Assembly: GCA_907165135.1 (NCBI GenBank) | Contig: OU015570.1 | Coordinates: 2,259,525-2,323,524, forward strand | Source of the DNA: Oikopleura dioica | Taxonomy: Eukaryota; Chordata; Appendicularia; Copelata; Oikopleuridae | Direction of reading: 5' to 3' | Length of the DNA: 64,000 nt | Part shown: piece by piece, positions 1 through 11,826 of the stretch | How positions within the stretch are numbered: the first letter of the stretch is position 1 | Layout of the letters: the number at the start of each line of letters is the position of its first letter | Notes under the pieces: model-generated | Told to the model about the DNA's origin: nothing | Seen by the model: the letters and a program-made list of their open reading frames with translations, nothing else | Database searches by the model: none | Program-made: the position numbers and the translations under genes

Positions 1-257
1 GAAAGCCTGAACACTAAGCTATTTACTCATGTTATTATCAAGGAGAAATAACATTTCAATTTTTCGATAATGAGCTCGAAAGAGATCTGGTGCAAAGCGC
101 CATCCCTCTTGAAAAATTTCACGAAACTTTGCAGAGTGGTTCGGTTTGTTCATATAAGTGCACATTGCAAAAATTAGGTCAAACGGATTACCACATTTGA
201 AGTAATTGAGGGCCAAAGTCGCCGTGGTCGGTTTTACCGACCACGTGTATTGAGAAG
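1..257 (-). mobile_element. Terminal fragment of TTAA-flanked inverted-repeat transposon
   Basis: The right end reads CGTGTATTGAGAAG followed by TTAA (258-261). Just inside lies a palindrome, CGTGGTCGG with CCGACCACG (about 213-244). The same terminus in the opposite orientation starts the element at 28894, and the first 250 bases match the reverse complement of about 28894-29100. The rest of this copy lies outside the window to the left. It interrupts the gag-like sequence that resumes at 262. TTAA duplications are typical of piggyBac-like transposition, but the terminus does not begin with the usual CCC, so the superfamily is uncertain. Confidence 0.6.
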
Positions 258-261
258 TTAA

Positions 262-700
262 GGAAATCCTGCGAAAATGCCCTTGATAAACTGGAATTGG
301 AGGCACATGATTACGAGGAGGTTTCTCAATTCTGCGCCACCGTAGACAAAATAAGAGCCAGCTACGGAGGCATCTGCGACGAGGAATTCATCAGAATGGT
401 AGTCTTGCGCTTCGGTACTGACGCCTACGCTAGATATGAAGCGAGCGGGAAAGATCATGGAGATTTGGCGAAATTGAGAGATTGGATTTTGGTCGAGTTC
501 AGCAGCGGTCTCTCGGTGCTTTAGCTGATTGGACGAGCGCTCGATGCACCATTCGAAACCGCGCGCGGATGGAAACATTTTTCAATTTTGATAGAAAACA
601 GGCTGAAATGCGCGGAAGCAGCGATTTTGAGGAAAATAAGAGAAAAGAAAATCGCCGAGGGTAAACCGAGAGAAGAAGCGCGACATGTGAATACCGCGCA
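262..700 (+). pseudogene. Gag-like remnant of a Ty3/gypsy-type element
   Basis: A short open frame (297-524) encodes a mixed-charge helical peptide with the segment LRFGTDAYARYE, followed by Arg-rich frames to about 664. It sits between a transposon end and an integrase in the same orientation, so I read it as what remains of gag after a large internal deletion removed protease and reverse transcriptase. No zinc knuckle is visible. The gag assignment rests mainly on context. Confidence 0.35.
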
Positions 701-715
701 AGAAGAAAGGGATCA

Positions 716-1720
716 TACGTTCAGCCAGCAACTCCGCCATTGAAACATGTTCTCAAGGGCAACCGGCCCTTCGAGGTGATTTATTGCGATTATGTCCACA
801 TGCCGCCCGGTAAAACGGGAAAACATTACATTTTGACTATACAAGATTGATTCTCTCGGTTTTTGTATACAACTCCTCAAGCTAGGAATAGAGCGATAGA
901 TGCGGCACGAGGACTCTACACTTTCATGCTTCAGTACGGTTTCCCGCGAGTTTTATCGTCGGACAAGGGTCGCTATTTCATCTCAACAGTGATCAAGGAC
1001 TTCGCAAAACTTTTGGGGATACGGCAGACTCTCCACTGCAGCTTCCGACCGCAGAGCACAGGTACGCTCGAAAGAGCTCATCGGGTTCTTAAGAACAGCT
1101 TATGGGCCCTTGTTAACGATACAGGGTGCGATTGGGAAGAGGCGCTGCCGTCAGTGACATCATGGATGAACAGAGGCTACAATAAAGCAATCAAATCTTC
1201 TCCTTGGAAAATTATCTATGGCTACGACTACAACGATTCTGGACTACGAGTTCCGACCAGCACAGAGAAAGAGATGAACCCGAACCAGTACGCAAAAAGA
1301 CTGCGGAATACACTATCAGCAGCGCATAAAATGGTTAAACTCGCGCAAGAAGAAGCAGACCTTGCTATGGGCGCAAAGAAGCCACATTACACTCCAATAA
1401 GTATCTCACCGGGCGACCAGGTATATTTGAAGCGAGAGGTAAGCGCCGAGGCTAAACGAACGCATCAGCCCTACATCGGGCCCTACAAGGTATTGAAATG
1501 CAATAGCTGCGTGCTGCTCATCGAGATCGACGGAAAAACGGAGTTTGTGCATAGAGGTCATGTTGTGAAACGACTGCAGCGCGCCGCCCAGCAGGACGAC
1601 GATCTTCTCGAGCTCATGGACATCGAGGAAAAACCGCCAGACAAAATTGCCCCACCTCTCCGCAGAAGTGGTCGAGTGAGGAAGCCAATTGATTGCCTCG
1701 GAATACGCCCAACGAGTTAA
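716..1720 (+). pseudogene. Ty3/gypsy-like integrase, one internal stop
   Basis: The frame shows a retroviral-type integrase core. The first Asp is in IYCDYV, the second in SSDKGRYF and the Glu in GTLERAH, with 35 residues between the last two (D,D35E). The C-terminal region has a GPY-type module (PYIGPYKVL) and ends with a basic tail and the double stop TAA TAG. A TGA at 848-850 interrupts the frame shortly after the first Asp. The H2C2 zinc-binding region and all upstream pol are missing. This is a different family from the complete element at 44120-51366, judging by its active-site context. It is probably inactive. Confidence 0.8.
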
Positions 1721-2333
1721 TAGTCGAGGTATTACTCTTCCTTACATGTTTTCATCGTTTTATTTATCACCGATCACCGATACTTCGCCGCCTTTTTACA
1801 GCATTCGACGACTCTCATCTGCGCTGACCGGAGGGCTGTGAGGTTCGCCAAGCTCCTTATTTGGTCATTCTCGATTTACGTCGGACCGCCCGCTGTCCAG
1901 CTGCAAAAAGCCGGCTCTCGCCCTGCCCTTTTCACCGACTGTCACTTTCTAACCAGTTTGTTTTCCGCGAATACAAAAATTACGCTAAAGCTACTTGAAT
2001 TCCTTATTTGATTACTCGCCAATCCTAACATAAGTTAGCTGCTTCTGCCTTTGACACACAACACAACACACTTTTGTAAACTTCTAAAAACACCAATACA
2101 CTTTTTATCAAGCTCAAACCAACCGTCTTGTAGTTTTTATATGCATAAAACCACTACAAGGTCAGGATGCCGAGCCCAGCGCAGCTCAGTTTGCCGAGCC
2201 AAGAGCTCACGTCAGTGATTGCTGAAATGTCCTTCTCAGCTCAGCTCAATTCAATATTTTTCTGAGAGAACCAGCTCAGCTCCCATGTGAGAAATTGTAA
2301 CAATAAACCCTTGTAAATGTGGGTCTTCCGACA
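1721..2333. other. Noncoding tail with imperfect CAGCTCAG repeats
   Basis: No coding potential is visible. About 2122-2155 holds a short inverted repeat (CTTGTAGT with ACTACAAG). About 2160-2285 is rich in CAGCTCAG-like and GCCGAGCC-like words. It may include the degraded 3' end of the retroelement whose integrase ends at 1720, but no LTR pair could be found. Confidence 0.35.
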
Positions 2334-2405
2334 AGTTAGTATAGCTGAGTGGTTAGTGATCCCCTTAGTGAGTGGCGGGCGCGAGCTCGATACCTCTTTT
2401 CTAAC
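2334..2405 (+). repeat. tRNA-like SINE head (pol III A and B boxes)
   Basis: TAGCTGAGTGG at about 2342 fits the internal A-box consensus, and AGCTCGATACC about 50 bases on is a weakened B box. GTTAG near the start can pair with CTAAC near 2402 as a partial acceptor stem. No convincing anticodon arm can be drawn, so a tRNA-derived SINE or tRNA pseudogene is likelier than a working tRNA. Confidence 0.4.
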
Positions 2406-3859
2406 ATTTTTTTCAGCATGAGTCCTTCGATGACGTCATGCAAGAGAGCCCCGCGCCTCGATTAACAAGGGTGCCATCGTTTTACCGATTAAATTTTTTT
2501 TTGCTGCGCCATCGTTTTATTGAGTAACTAACTCAAAAGTGCCAGCGTTTTATCGAGTAACAAAGGGTCGCTGGAATATCAATCGCGCTGGTCGTTAGTG
2601 CGCTTGCAAAAATCTCAGCGGGAATCATGCGCTCGTGTAGTAGGTCGGGCGCACTAGGAGACAAGCATTTATCCCTCGATAATCAAATAAAGAAATTCTG
2701 CCATGAGACTTAAAGAGATTACTATTATAAAGTAAACAACGGGCTTTTCAATGAATGAAATAACAGACTGATAAACTTCGTATTTTGAGGAAAAAAAGGG
2801 GCAAAACCTAATTACCTGAAGAGTTTAGTCTGTGACCAAATTTTCAGTGATATCGGCTCACTTTCACAGGCTTGAGAGAGGAAGGAAGAGCTGCGCGCGC
2901 TTTTGTAAAAATGGGTACACTTTCACCGGCCAAATGACTGGCTTTACATTATCGTTTTCTAATTTTTTAATGTTTCCGAATTAGTTCAAACGATTATCTA
3001 GCATTCTATTTAATTAGAATTTCGATATCAATTCTAGTTCTCCCTAAATCAATCGCCACAAAATTGGACGTTTTGATCTGTGAAGCGCCGCGCTTATCGC
3101 TTTTTCACACCGGAAGAGAAAAAGTACAATTTCTTCCGGGGTTTTCGAATACGCTGATTCGATAAACATAAAATAAAAAAGATCCAAGAAATTTTACTCT
3201 TACACGTTAATTTTGATTTATTTTTTCCATCGCGGAAGGGTTCAAACTTTTCTCTGGCATAAAAAAATCTTAAACAACCCATCTAAAGGTAACTCTACGA
3301 CGTCAATACTGGCCGAAAATTGTTGTTGATACCCTTTATCTTAATTTTCTTAGAAATCATTGAAAATTTTAACTCATTCCTTTCCTTACTTCAGCCGAGT
3401 ACTTCTTGATTTTTCTTTTACAGCAGGCTCTCTTTCAGAAAAACGAGCAGATCAATTTTTTAAAATTTTTGAAGAAAAGTTCCTTCATTTTTAATCCATA
3501 TTTAAGCAGGAAAATCGCCAAAAGAGGGCGTTTTTCACCCAGAGAATCAGTAAAACAGATGAACAGGGAAGAAAGACGTCCCGCTGTGTGCATTCTAGTT
3601 ATCAGAGTTCCAAATCAGCCATGAACGGCTGCTCCTGCCCCCAATCCGTCGGTAATTTTCTTGTCTCAGTTCAACTTGCCCCGAAAACTCTTTTATTTTT
3701 AATTATGTAGACTTTAAATAATAGTTTATTGACTATAATTACCATAATTATAAGAAAAAGAATTGCCTTGTTTAGCAAATTTGTCGAAAATTCGTAATTT
3801 ATGTATTAAAAATGTCAAAATCACCATTAATTTAATATATTTCATTCATTCTTAATTTC
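2406..3859. other. No gene seen; AT-rich sequence
   Basis: Stop codons are dense in all frames. About 2480-2560 repeats the phrase CGTTTTA with TCGAGTAA or TTGAGTAA three times, a short degenerate repeat. Nothing else is supportable. Confidence 0.5.
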
Positions 3860-4079
3860 ATTTTCAAGTGAGGGCGCTTTTTTTACGCCGCGCTCTGATT
3901 GGCGCGCGCTCGGCAAATCTCCGAGCTTGGGGGAGTGTGGTTGGTGTTGTACGCCTCAGAAGATACACGCCTCGCGCTAAATCTCGGTCTGATGGAGCCT
4001 CAAATCCAGATTTTTCACCACCTAAAAAGTGAGAGCGCAACGAGAGTTCTGCCAAACAAAATGGTTCTGTCAACAGAAT

Positions 4080-4590
4080 TATTTCGAAGGCCGGCCGGTA
4101 TTTTCGGCCAAGGCCTCTGGCGAAGCCCTGCTCAAATCCTGCTAAAAATTACAGTGAGAAATTCTTTTGTGGGGGCCCCGACGGAGCCCTACACGAATTC
4201 TGCCAAGAGGCAAGAATAAGGATTAATTTGCGCGGGCCTTGAAAGAGTGCTGCGGAATTTTTGGTCGAAGAGTGATTTTTGAAGAGATTTTTGGCTGCGG
4301 CCCTGGCGGAGCCCTGCGCAAATTATGCTGAGAAGGCACATTTAAAACTAATTTAAGGCCGGACCCCGACAGAGTCCTGCCCAAATTTTGCCGAGAGGCA
4401 TAATTAACTAAATTTTTAGCCGGGCTCAGGCGGAGCCCTGCAGAAGTTTGCCAAGGAGGCCAATCAAAACTTTATTTTTGAGCAGGCCCCGGTGGAGCCA
4501 TTCAAAATTTTTTTGCCAAGAAAGCCCATTTTAACTCGTTTTCCGGCCGGGCCACGAATAAGTTCTGCAGAATTTTCCCCGAAAAGGCTC
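4080..4590 (+). repeat. Degenerate GC-rich tandem array
   Basis: About six degraded units contain GGCGGAGCCCTGC-like cores followed by AT-rich linkers with TGCCAAGA or TGCCGAGA. It is the reverse complement of the better preserved array at 13790-14700 and supports that these are two copies of one element. Unit length is about 65-80 bases. Confidence 0.7.
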
Positions 4591-4889
4591 ATTTCAACTT
4601 GATTTTTGACAAAAAGGTTAAAAGTTTGTCCACAAGAAAGCATCGTTTTTGCTCAAAACGCATTAGAGCTGTTATGTTCCTGCCAAAAACTCTCGGTTTT
4701 ACGCGAAAACGTGATTTTCATGATATTTATGCCTTAGCTTCGGCTAAGCCCAGGATTTATAGAAAAATGAGCCACTTCCTTCAACAAACCCCCGCGGAGC
4801 AAATTGATTAAAAGGGCACCGGAGCTCCCGAAAATTACGTCAATTGATCATATTAAGATACGATTGCAACCCCTTAAACCCCAGAAATT

Positions 4890-5167
4890 ATGAGTGAACA
4901 AGGCAGCAGTGTCACGGGTAAGATTTCACAAAGAAAAATCATTAATGAACGGTCCTGGGCTTTGCTAATCAATTCAAAATGGATAACTGCGAGCTTTCCC
5001 GTGGAACCGACTATCAAATCCGACAATTCTCATCTAAATACGAAACGCAACGGCAACGTCGGCAGAACAAACGATCGTTCGCAAATTATGGCATGTCTCA
5101 AAGAACCTCTTGTTGCCGAAAAGCGGTAATACGCCAAAAATCCTTCTCTCGGCAAAACTTTCTTTAA
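4890..5167 (+). pseudogene. Truncated copy of retroelement ORF1
   Basis: It begins MSEQGSSVTG and then jumps to KIINERSW, matching both ends of the 205-residue ORF at 12774-13391 but lacking roughly 100 central codons. It then shifts frame into MDNCELSRGTDY, which matches the Cys-containing segment of the intact ORF. The copy is deleted and frameshifted, so non-functional. Confidence 0.75.
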
Positions 5168-5428
5168 ACTCAGTAGACGACGGGAATAATAAGTATATGT
5201 TGCAATCAATCTTCTTTAACATTATTTATCAAGCCTAACAACCTCATTAAGCAAAAAAAGGCTTCAGAAGCACGTGACAAATCAAAAAAGATCTCTGTCT
5301 TCAAAAGAATGCTGCCATTTACCGCCACTGCTGTTACATAAATTCCAGGCTTGCCAAGATTATCAAAAAGGAAGAACATAAGGCAATTTTAATTTTGAAT
5401 ATATTTATTTACACTGCGAAACCCGAAA

Positions 5429-6136
5429 ATGGATTCTCAAAACAACGAATCAAAATCTACCTAGACTGAACCCGATGTCGTGTTTTTCCGTCCTCAGCCG
5501 GAAACTAACAGATCCAATTCAAAATGGACTCAAACTGACGCCCCTCCGTCTGAACAGCCATCTCCGAAAAAGGCGAAAACCAACGATGAGGCACGCGGCC
5601 CTGAACAAAACTCACTCGTTAGTCGAGCAAAATTTTGAGCGATCATCTGGCAAGATGCCGAGAAAATCGACTTTTGGGAACACTATTGTCGGAATCGCCT
5701 CTGCTTCAAAAATGCGCGCGAATCTGGTTTTACAACAAAGCAGCTCATCAGCCTACATCTCCTTACACTAAGACGGCAGGATGTTTTTGTCGACGAAGTG
5801 ATTGGACAAGACGAGCGCAAGGACTTTGATACGTATTTGGAATCGGTTAGGAGGTTTCTGAATAACACAAGAACAACTGCATTTGGGGAGATACTGAAAG
5901 TAAAACGAAAACCCCAAGAAACCTTTATACAATTATTCATACGAATATGTGAAATATGCCGTTACAAGGTTGGAAAAGAATCAAAATCACTGGCAACTTT
6001 GATATACCCGACTCCTCTCGAGATCTGCATGCCGTTGGAAAAGATGGAAATGACACGGGTGATCGAAGCCGCTGAACAACTCGACTTTGAAACCCTCAGA
6101 ACAGCGGTCAAAAAAACTCTTATTTGGACGGCATAG
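5429..6136 (+). pseudogene. Gag-like ORF2 of the old copy, two stops
   Basis: The ATG at 5429 and the final TAG at 6134 delimit 235 codons, exactly the length of the intact homologue at 11827-12534. Two in-frame stops (about 5462 and 5636) interrupt the N-terminal half. The C-terminal half is open and closely similar, including the segment RKPQET and the ending KKTLIWT. The retained length with few indels suggests the frame was under constraint until fairly recently. Confidence 0.8.
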
Positions 6137-6312
6137 GTAATATTCGTTTGCGACTGCTACAGAATTAAAAATTATTTTCGGCACTTTGGATCAGCGAATC
6201 AAGCGGATCTGGATCTTCTTTAAGAGGCAATCGAAAATCACGCTTCTGCACTGAGTGAACCTTCAAAGAAAGGGGCACGAGCGGCCTTGACGACTACTTT
6301 TGTGAGTTGGAA

Positions 6313-6651
6313 TGTTGTAATATGCTTCCTCATTTATGACTTCTATGTACTAAGCTAAGTTCCTGCTAAGTAAGCATACTACTTTTGTATTGACGGTAAT
6401 TCGGTGTTTATTTGTGATTCTGGGGCAAGGCCAGAATGAGGGAAAATGGGCATGGTCAGGCACTTTTATAGGAGCGCTCGCTCACAAGTCTCACTTCGAG
6501 TTCGACTTTATTTCTGAGCTGCAGTTCCGAGTTGAGTGATGAGCTCGCGCTTCGCAGTTGGTGCTCGCGCTCGCCCCTCAGCTTCGGATTCTGTGAGCTT
6601 GGCTCGAGACTCGACTTTCGTTTTTGTAATCATAAGTTATGGACCATAACA
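6313..6651 (-). repeat. 3' LTR of the 9.3-kb element
   Basis: 339 bp with TG...CA ends (TGTTATGG at the start and ATTACAACA at the end, minus strand). It contains TATAAAAG (complement of 6463-6470) and, further downstream, AAATAAA (complement near 6410). It is identical to 15278-15616 by eye. Confidence 0.9.
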
Positions 6652-6664
6652 CTTTTCCCCCCTT
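6652..6664 (-). promoter_or_regulatory. Polypurine tract
   Basis: AAGGGGGGAAAAG on the minus strand lies directly upstream of the 3' LTR. This is the expected plus-strand priming site and it fixes the element's orientation. Confidence 0.8.
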
Positions 6665-6688
6665 GCTGGCAAAATAAAATTGAGTTCA

Positions 6689-6962
6689 GGTTACAGCTAC
6701 AGTAAAGTTTAACGATGAGCTTCAGTAAAGATTAACGTTGAGCTACAGTAAGGTTTAACGTTGAGCTACAGAGAAGATTAACGTTGAGCTACAGTAAGGT
6801 TTAACGTTGAGCTACAGTAAAATTAGACGTTGAGCTACAGTAAGGTTTAACGTTGAGCTACAGAGAAGATTAACGTTGAGCTACAGTAAGGTTTAACGTT
6901 GAGCTACAGTAAAATTAGACGTTGAGCTACAGTAAGGTTTAACTTTGAGCTACAGTAAGAGA
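6689..6962. repeat. 23-bp minisatellite with a four-unit higher-order repeat
   Basis: Units of TTGAGCTACAGTAAGGTTTAACG alternate with GAGAAGATTAAC and TAAAATTAGAC variants in the order A-B-A-C-A-B-A-C-A. Variants recur every fourth unit, about 92 bp. It lies just inside the polypurine tract of the 9.3-kb element. No function is evident. Confidence 0.85.
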
Positions 6963-7126
6963 TAAAATGTTCTTAGTCGAAAAATTTGATGGGCTGTTGC
7001 TTCTGTTTGAGGTCTTCTTCCCACCTATTCTTCCCCTCCTTCAGCCAGTGTCGTTGAGTTGAAGTTGTTATGCTGCAAAGCCATCGTAAGAAATGCCATC
7101 CTTGAGCATCTGCAAAGTATGCATTT

Positions 7127-7582
7127 TCATGTAAGGCGAGCGAATTGTACGGCGCATTCAGGATGAAAGGAGTGAAGGCAGCGCAGTGTTATTGTGGGGT
7201 TACCCTTTCGACAAATCGGGCATAAACGGCCGTTTGTATGATTCTCCATGTGTGTGGTAAAGAGACGAAGTCCCATCGAGTCCCAGCAAGCAGGACAATG
7301 ATCATATTTTTGGCATCGCTCAAAGAAGCAGTTTATATGAAGAAAGTGCCCACATTTTGCTTTGATACCCATCTTCATACTTGATTCACTGTCTCGCGTT
7401 GAACAAATAACGCAGACTTCGTCAGGGTTTGGCGTTACTATTCGGCATCCTTCGACGAAAACGAACATGAAAGTTGTTGTAACGAGCCAATTGATGGGTG
7501 TTTCTACGGCTTTTCTATTGACAGAGCTTGTTCTACCGGCGCTTTCAAGGTAACCACTCGAAAAATCGTTTCGGTTACTCAT
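7127..7582 (-). CDS. Double RING-H2 zinc-finger protein inside the LTR element
   Basis: A 151-residue ORF starts at an ATG at 7582. Residues about 57-98 form a complete RING-H2 finger: CVIC, then KCGHFLH, INC and CPAC give the C-C-C-H-H-C-C-C ligands. A second finger begins near residue 121 with CPIC and RCLHSFHPEC, but the frame stops before its final Cys pair. It is either truncated or continues after an unrecognised splice. RING-H2 domains usually bind E2 enzymes in ubiquitin ligases, so an E3 role is the natural inference. It shares the element's strand and lies between gag and the 3' LTR, where accessory genes sit. It may be a captured host gene or an older host gene engulfed by the element. 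Confidence 0.65.
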   Translation of the reverse strand: MSNRNDFSSGYLESAGRTSSVNRKAVETPINWLVTTTFMFVFVEGCRIVTPNPDEVCVICSTRDSESSMKMGIKAKCGHFLHINCFFERCQKYDHCPACWDSMGLRLFTTHMENHTNGRLCPICRKGNPTITLRCLHSFHPECAVQFARLT

Positions 7583-7599
7583 GATCTGAATCAGAGTTT

Positions 7600-10500
7600 T
7601 GGTAGTTTAGATAGAAAATTTCATCGTTCAAGCTTTGTTACTTCAAGAGAAGAGCTTTTAGCGAAAATTGTGTTTAAAAGAACTGTTACAGTAAAAATGA
7701 AGTTCAGTTTTCCGTAAAAAAACTTGCGTTTTCGGAATCTGTCTTTAGATGCCGTAAATCGATGTTTTAAACGGTATCTCAGAATATCCCTTTTTTTTTA
7801 AAAGCTCATCGATCATGCTACCGTTTTTTTTTAAATGAGCCCATTGAATTGAACTTACAGTTAATCAGTGTTAAACTACAGAATGATAAGTGGAATCCTT
7901 AATGGTTCAGTTTTTCTGTAATCGGATTCAACTTTTTTTATGAATCAGTCTTTCATGAGAGTCCATGATTCTTGTTGTCCATATTTTCTGATTTCCATGA
8001 GATTTTTGAAAAAGACAGACGTCAGCTAAATATTTTCTACTTTAAATCGTTTAAATTCGAGAAATGGAGGTTTTGGCTCTCAAATATGGCTAATTTTTTC
8101 AAAGAGGAAGAAAAAGGGAATGAATGAAAGAACTTTTTAAATGAATATTTATCTTATGGGTACGGCTATCGATTTTGAATGGGGCTTATTCTGATTGTTG
8201 AAAATACTTAGTTATTTCCTGAATTAAAGGGGCTTCCGTGAGTTTTTTGGTGAAATGAGTCTCGTACGGACCAAAATTTTGGAGAAATCTGTATAAAGGC
8301 TATTTTTCATTAAATCAAATGATCTAAGGGGGAAGAGCCCGATAAAGATTCCTTATTTTGCATTTTCCGAGAATCAGGTTCGCGCGGACCAATTATCTTG
8401 GTGACACCCTAAGTTGATTTGAATTGCTGTTTCGAAAAAGCATCCATTTAGCTTTTATCAATACTGTTAAGGGTTTTTGGATCATTCAAGAAAGATAAGA
8501 AATTCAATTATTGAGCCTCTTCAGAGGACTGACTAGGTAAATTTTACTTATTTCCTCACAAAGAAAGCAGAATTTGAATTTACAAAGTCGATTTTCGTTA
8601 ATATTTGAGATTGCGCTCTAAAGATTCTGTTATAAAAATTTCTACCGTCACCTGAGCTACAGTCGAAATTCGTAAAGAAGAATTTGAAATCGATTGATTC
8701 AAAAGCGGGGGTGGGGGTCCTTAAGTCGAAAATCTTCAATAATTGAACATTATTTTCATCAGTGGGTATTTAGATTGGTTCTGAGAAACAAAGATCAAGT
8801 TCATGCAATCAATGTTGGTAACCTTAATATTCGGCCGATTTGCACGTTTTATTGAAGCCCGTGATCTGCGCTAGAATTGACCCTCCCAGAGTTATTCGAG
8901 CGTTACGGTGGTGTTCTTCACTACAGTTCGCTCCAAATTATTTTATTGGCCGTAAAATTTTGAACTTCTCCTTTTCCGCCTTGACCTCTTTATTTTTATG
9001 GTTTCTGCCTGAGCGCTTCAACCGAGTTTCTGAATTTCAGAATTTCTCATTTTGAAAAATCGGTCAAAAAGAAAGGCCGTGAAAATGATTTTTTCAAAAC
9101 TAGAGGTTTAAAGAAGAAACGCAAAGAAAGAATAAGATGGAAGACGAATTTTTGAAAACATCTAAAGTAAGTCGGGAGCAATTCTATTTAAGCACATTTT
9201 CGGACTTAGTAAAATTTAAGGGTTTATATTCCTTTTAGATTTTCCGGATTTGGCATTTTCCGAAAATGAAATTTTCACGAGTCAAAAGTTTCAAATTATC
9301 TTACTCTAACCTTCAGTTTCATAACTAAAAGGGGCGACTCTAAAATGGCCAATAAGAAATTCATTCCATAATTTGGGGGCCTAAATTTTCTTAAATTCAA
9401 CGAACTTAAAATGCAAGAATTTCATTTAAAAATCGACTGAACCCAAAGGGTTTTGCGCTCATAATTAAAGTAAGCCTCCATCTTTAAGGATACCCCTAAC
9501 AATTTTCCATTGAACTACGACTCCCGATTCGAATCGTCATTTCAAAGATTCGGTTCAAGAATATCAGCAGGGAACAAGCACTCGAAATTATGGTTGCATC
9601 AAAAATTCTCCAGGTCACGTGACCTTCACGAGTATCATTTTAAATAAATAGAATCGTTTGATAATCCCTAAAACCTGGAATGAGCAGAAATATTTGGCAC
9701 TAGTTAAGATTTATGTTACCGTTAATGCGAACTTTTTCTTGGCTTGATTTGGGTGGGTCAAAAGTTATTTACCATTTCTAATTTGGACAATTATTAGGCA
9801 CGCTCCATTAGCTCTTAGTCTCGAGAGAACTGTAAGTGGTCATAAGCGCTGGTTAAAAGTTGCGCTTTTCAAAAAAACATTTCCCGGTCGTTTTAAATTC
9901 CGGTCCCCGGAATACGACCAAAAGTAAATAAGCTTTTTCACCGACTCAGGTCTTTCATGTGACTCGAAGTCGATAATTTTTCTTTGAGATTATTAACTTT
10001 TTCATAAGTTGTTACAAAAGCCATTTCTCCTCAAATTTTCCTGATGGCTGTCATATTACTAATTGCTTTTAAATTAAAATATTAACTATCAGTTTTTCAC
10101 CTTGAATACTTTTATTCTTAAAGATATTTGTTTTCATCAAGCGCTGACTTTTATTCGCGTCCTATCACAATCGTATTCAAAAATGATTAAAATTCCGTTT
10201 GAACTTATAATTTGAGCTGATTTGCTCACGCTTTGTGGTTTATTTATTTACTGATTTCTAACGCGAAAAGAAATCGGTGGGCTCATTCCTTCCCACAGAC
10301 GTTCAGAGATTTTTTAAAGTGAATCTCCATGGGCCCCCTTTCGTGTAGTGAAATGGCCAAACGTCATTTACAGGGTGCTTTAGGCTCCCTGGCAGTATAC
10401 GGAGACCAACTGCCCTCCAAATGGAATCCCTATTATGTTAAATACCTTTACTTAGCGTGAGACCACATGCATGATCCATGCGTATGGCTAAGTTATCTTT

Positions 10501-11800
10501 TTCTTTGCCTATCCCTCTGCAAGGTGATTACTTCATCTGTCACCGGTCTACAGTTTACCAGCGAAAACGTAAAAATAAGGCTAATGCCGAAAACATTTTT
10601 ACATCGCAAAACTTTCAGAGGTTAGTTCAGCTTAGATTTTGAGTTTTTCATGATTCTTGATCATTATTCGTTTTTTTTTTTTCAAATTTAATTGCATCAG
10701 TTTGCGCTTGATAAAATCATTTCATAATGTCATGATAATTACTATACTACTGTCTTTGTTGTTTGTAAATAACCCTTTACATACCTTTTATGTTGTTTTC
10801 GTTCGAGTTTTTGAAGGAGTCGTTTTGGCGTTGGGGCCTTCCTTCATTTTTTTCATCTTTTTTCGGCGTTGTTCTGTCGTTATGATGAGATCGTTTCGTA
10901 GCACGTCGCAAGCCCAACTGTGTTGCGATTTCTCAGGCAGTTTGCGCTCAAAACGTTTCATCTTGGATCAATGTCGAATCCTTTCTGCTTGTTTCATCTT
11001 TTCCATGCTGCCAATGGAGAAACTTTCGGCTTTATTTGGAATAATCCCGTCTCCAAGCTGAAGTTTAAGAATCATTTTGGACACTTCGCCTTTTTCTGCC
11101 GATTTACCAAGCTAATTCTGTTGTTTCTTTGTCAATCATATAGTTTTTTCTGTCCTCGGTTATCAACATCGAGATCGGCAGGGCTTTATCTTCCAAGCAC
11201 CCAAGGTTGTTTACTTCGAAACATTCCAAGTTTCAGTGTCCACCGCTTTTCGAGCCATAGTGTCGTTTAATCACTCAGAATTAGCAATTACCCGGCCGGG
11301 TTTTGCCCTTGCGATTTCCGGGATTCTGTGCACCAAGCGTGTACGTTGTTGGGGGACTGAAATCGCCCTCGAAAAGCCCAAGCAGAGTTCGTGTTCCAGA
11401 TTAAGGTTCGCTCAATCGTTTCGACCAGTTCAATTTTTTTCTTAAATTCAATTTGTTACATTAACCGTCAAATTTGGTTGAATTTAAGGGAAAGCGGGAG
11501 GATCATAGGTTTCAGAACAATATGGATTTTTCGCGTCGCCAGGATCGAACATCTTCTTTTTTCCTAAAGCAGGCGGGACTCAGGACCCTTCGCGGTTGAT
11601 CAGACCAGGTCCAGTTTCCCGGAGGTGGCGTAGATGCTAGGCTTCCAACTCACAGAGCACTCGTCAAAGCTGCTCGTGCCAGGCAATTTGAAGATTTCAC
11701 TTATTGCAGAAGCGCAGTTTTGGCTCGCTTCTTTGAATGTAGAGATCCAGATCCGCATGATTCGTAATTGTCCAATGTGCCGAAATGTATTTGATTTTTG
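7600..11800. other. Noncoding interior of the 9.3-kb element
   Basis: About 4.2 kb of AT-rich sequence has no ORF with recognisable motifs on either strand. Plus-strand frames at 10657-11270 are Phe/Ser-rich readings of T-rich DNA. About 11230-11800 is homologous in inverse orientation to 15617-15985 and 6137-6312, so it belongs to the element. A missing or fully decayed pol would be expected here, but I cannot see one. Confidence 0.6.
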
Positions 11801-11826
11801 TTAGAAGCAGTCGCAAGCGACTGTGC

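Larger units (their letters stand above)
3860..6316 (+). mobile_element. Old plus-strand retroelement copy, left part (split)
   Basis: This segment matches the reverse complement of the young element at 6313-15616 in order: a GC-rich tandem array (about 4080-4590), an ORF1 remnant (4890-5167), the gag-like ORF2 (5429-6136), and a noncoding tail. The homology stops at 6312/6316 in GAGTTGGAA and resumes at 15617 with GGAAGCCTA. The young copy therefore inserted here in inverse orientation and duplicated GGAA. The left boundary is uncertain and no LTR of the old copy was recognised. Confidence 0.75.

Noticed and set aside
6689-6962. CRISPR-like regular repeat
   Set aside because: The units are contiguous 23-bp tandem repeats without unique spacers, inside a eukaryotic retroelement.
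10657-11270. Two Phe/Ser-rich plus-strand ORFs
   Set aside because: They lie antisense to the retroelement, in T-rich DNA, without motifs.
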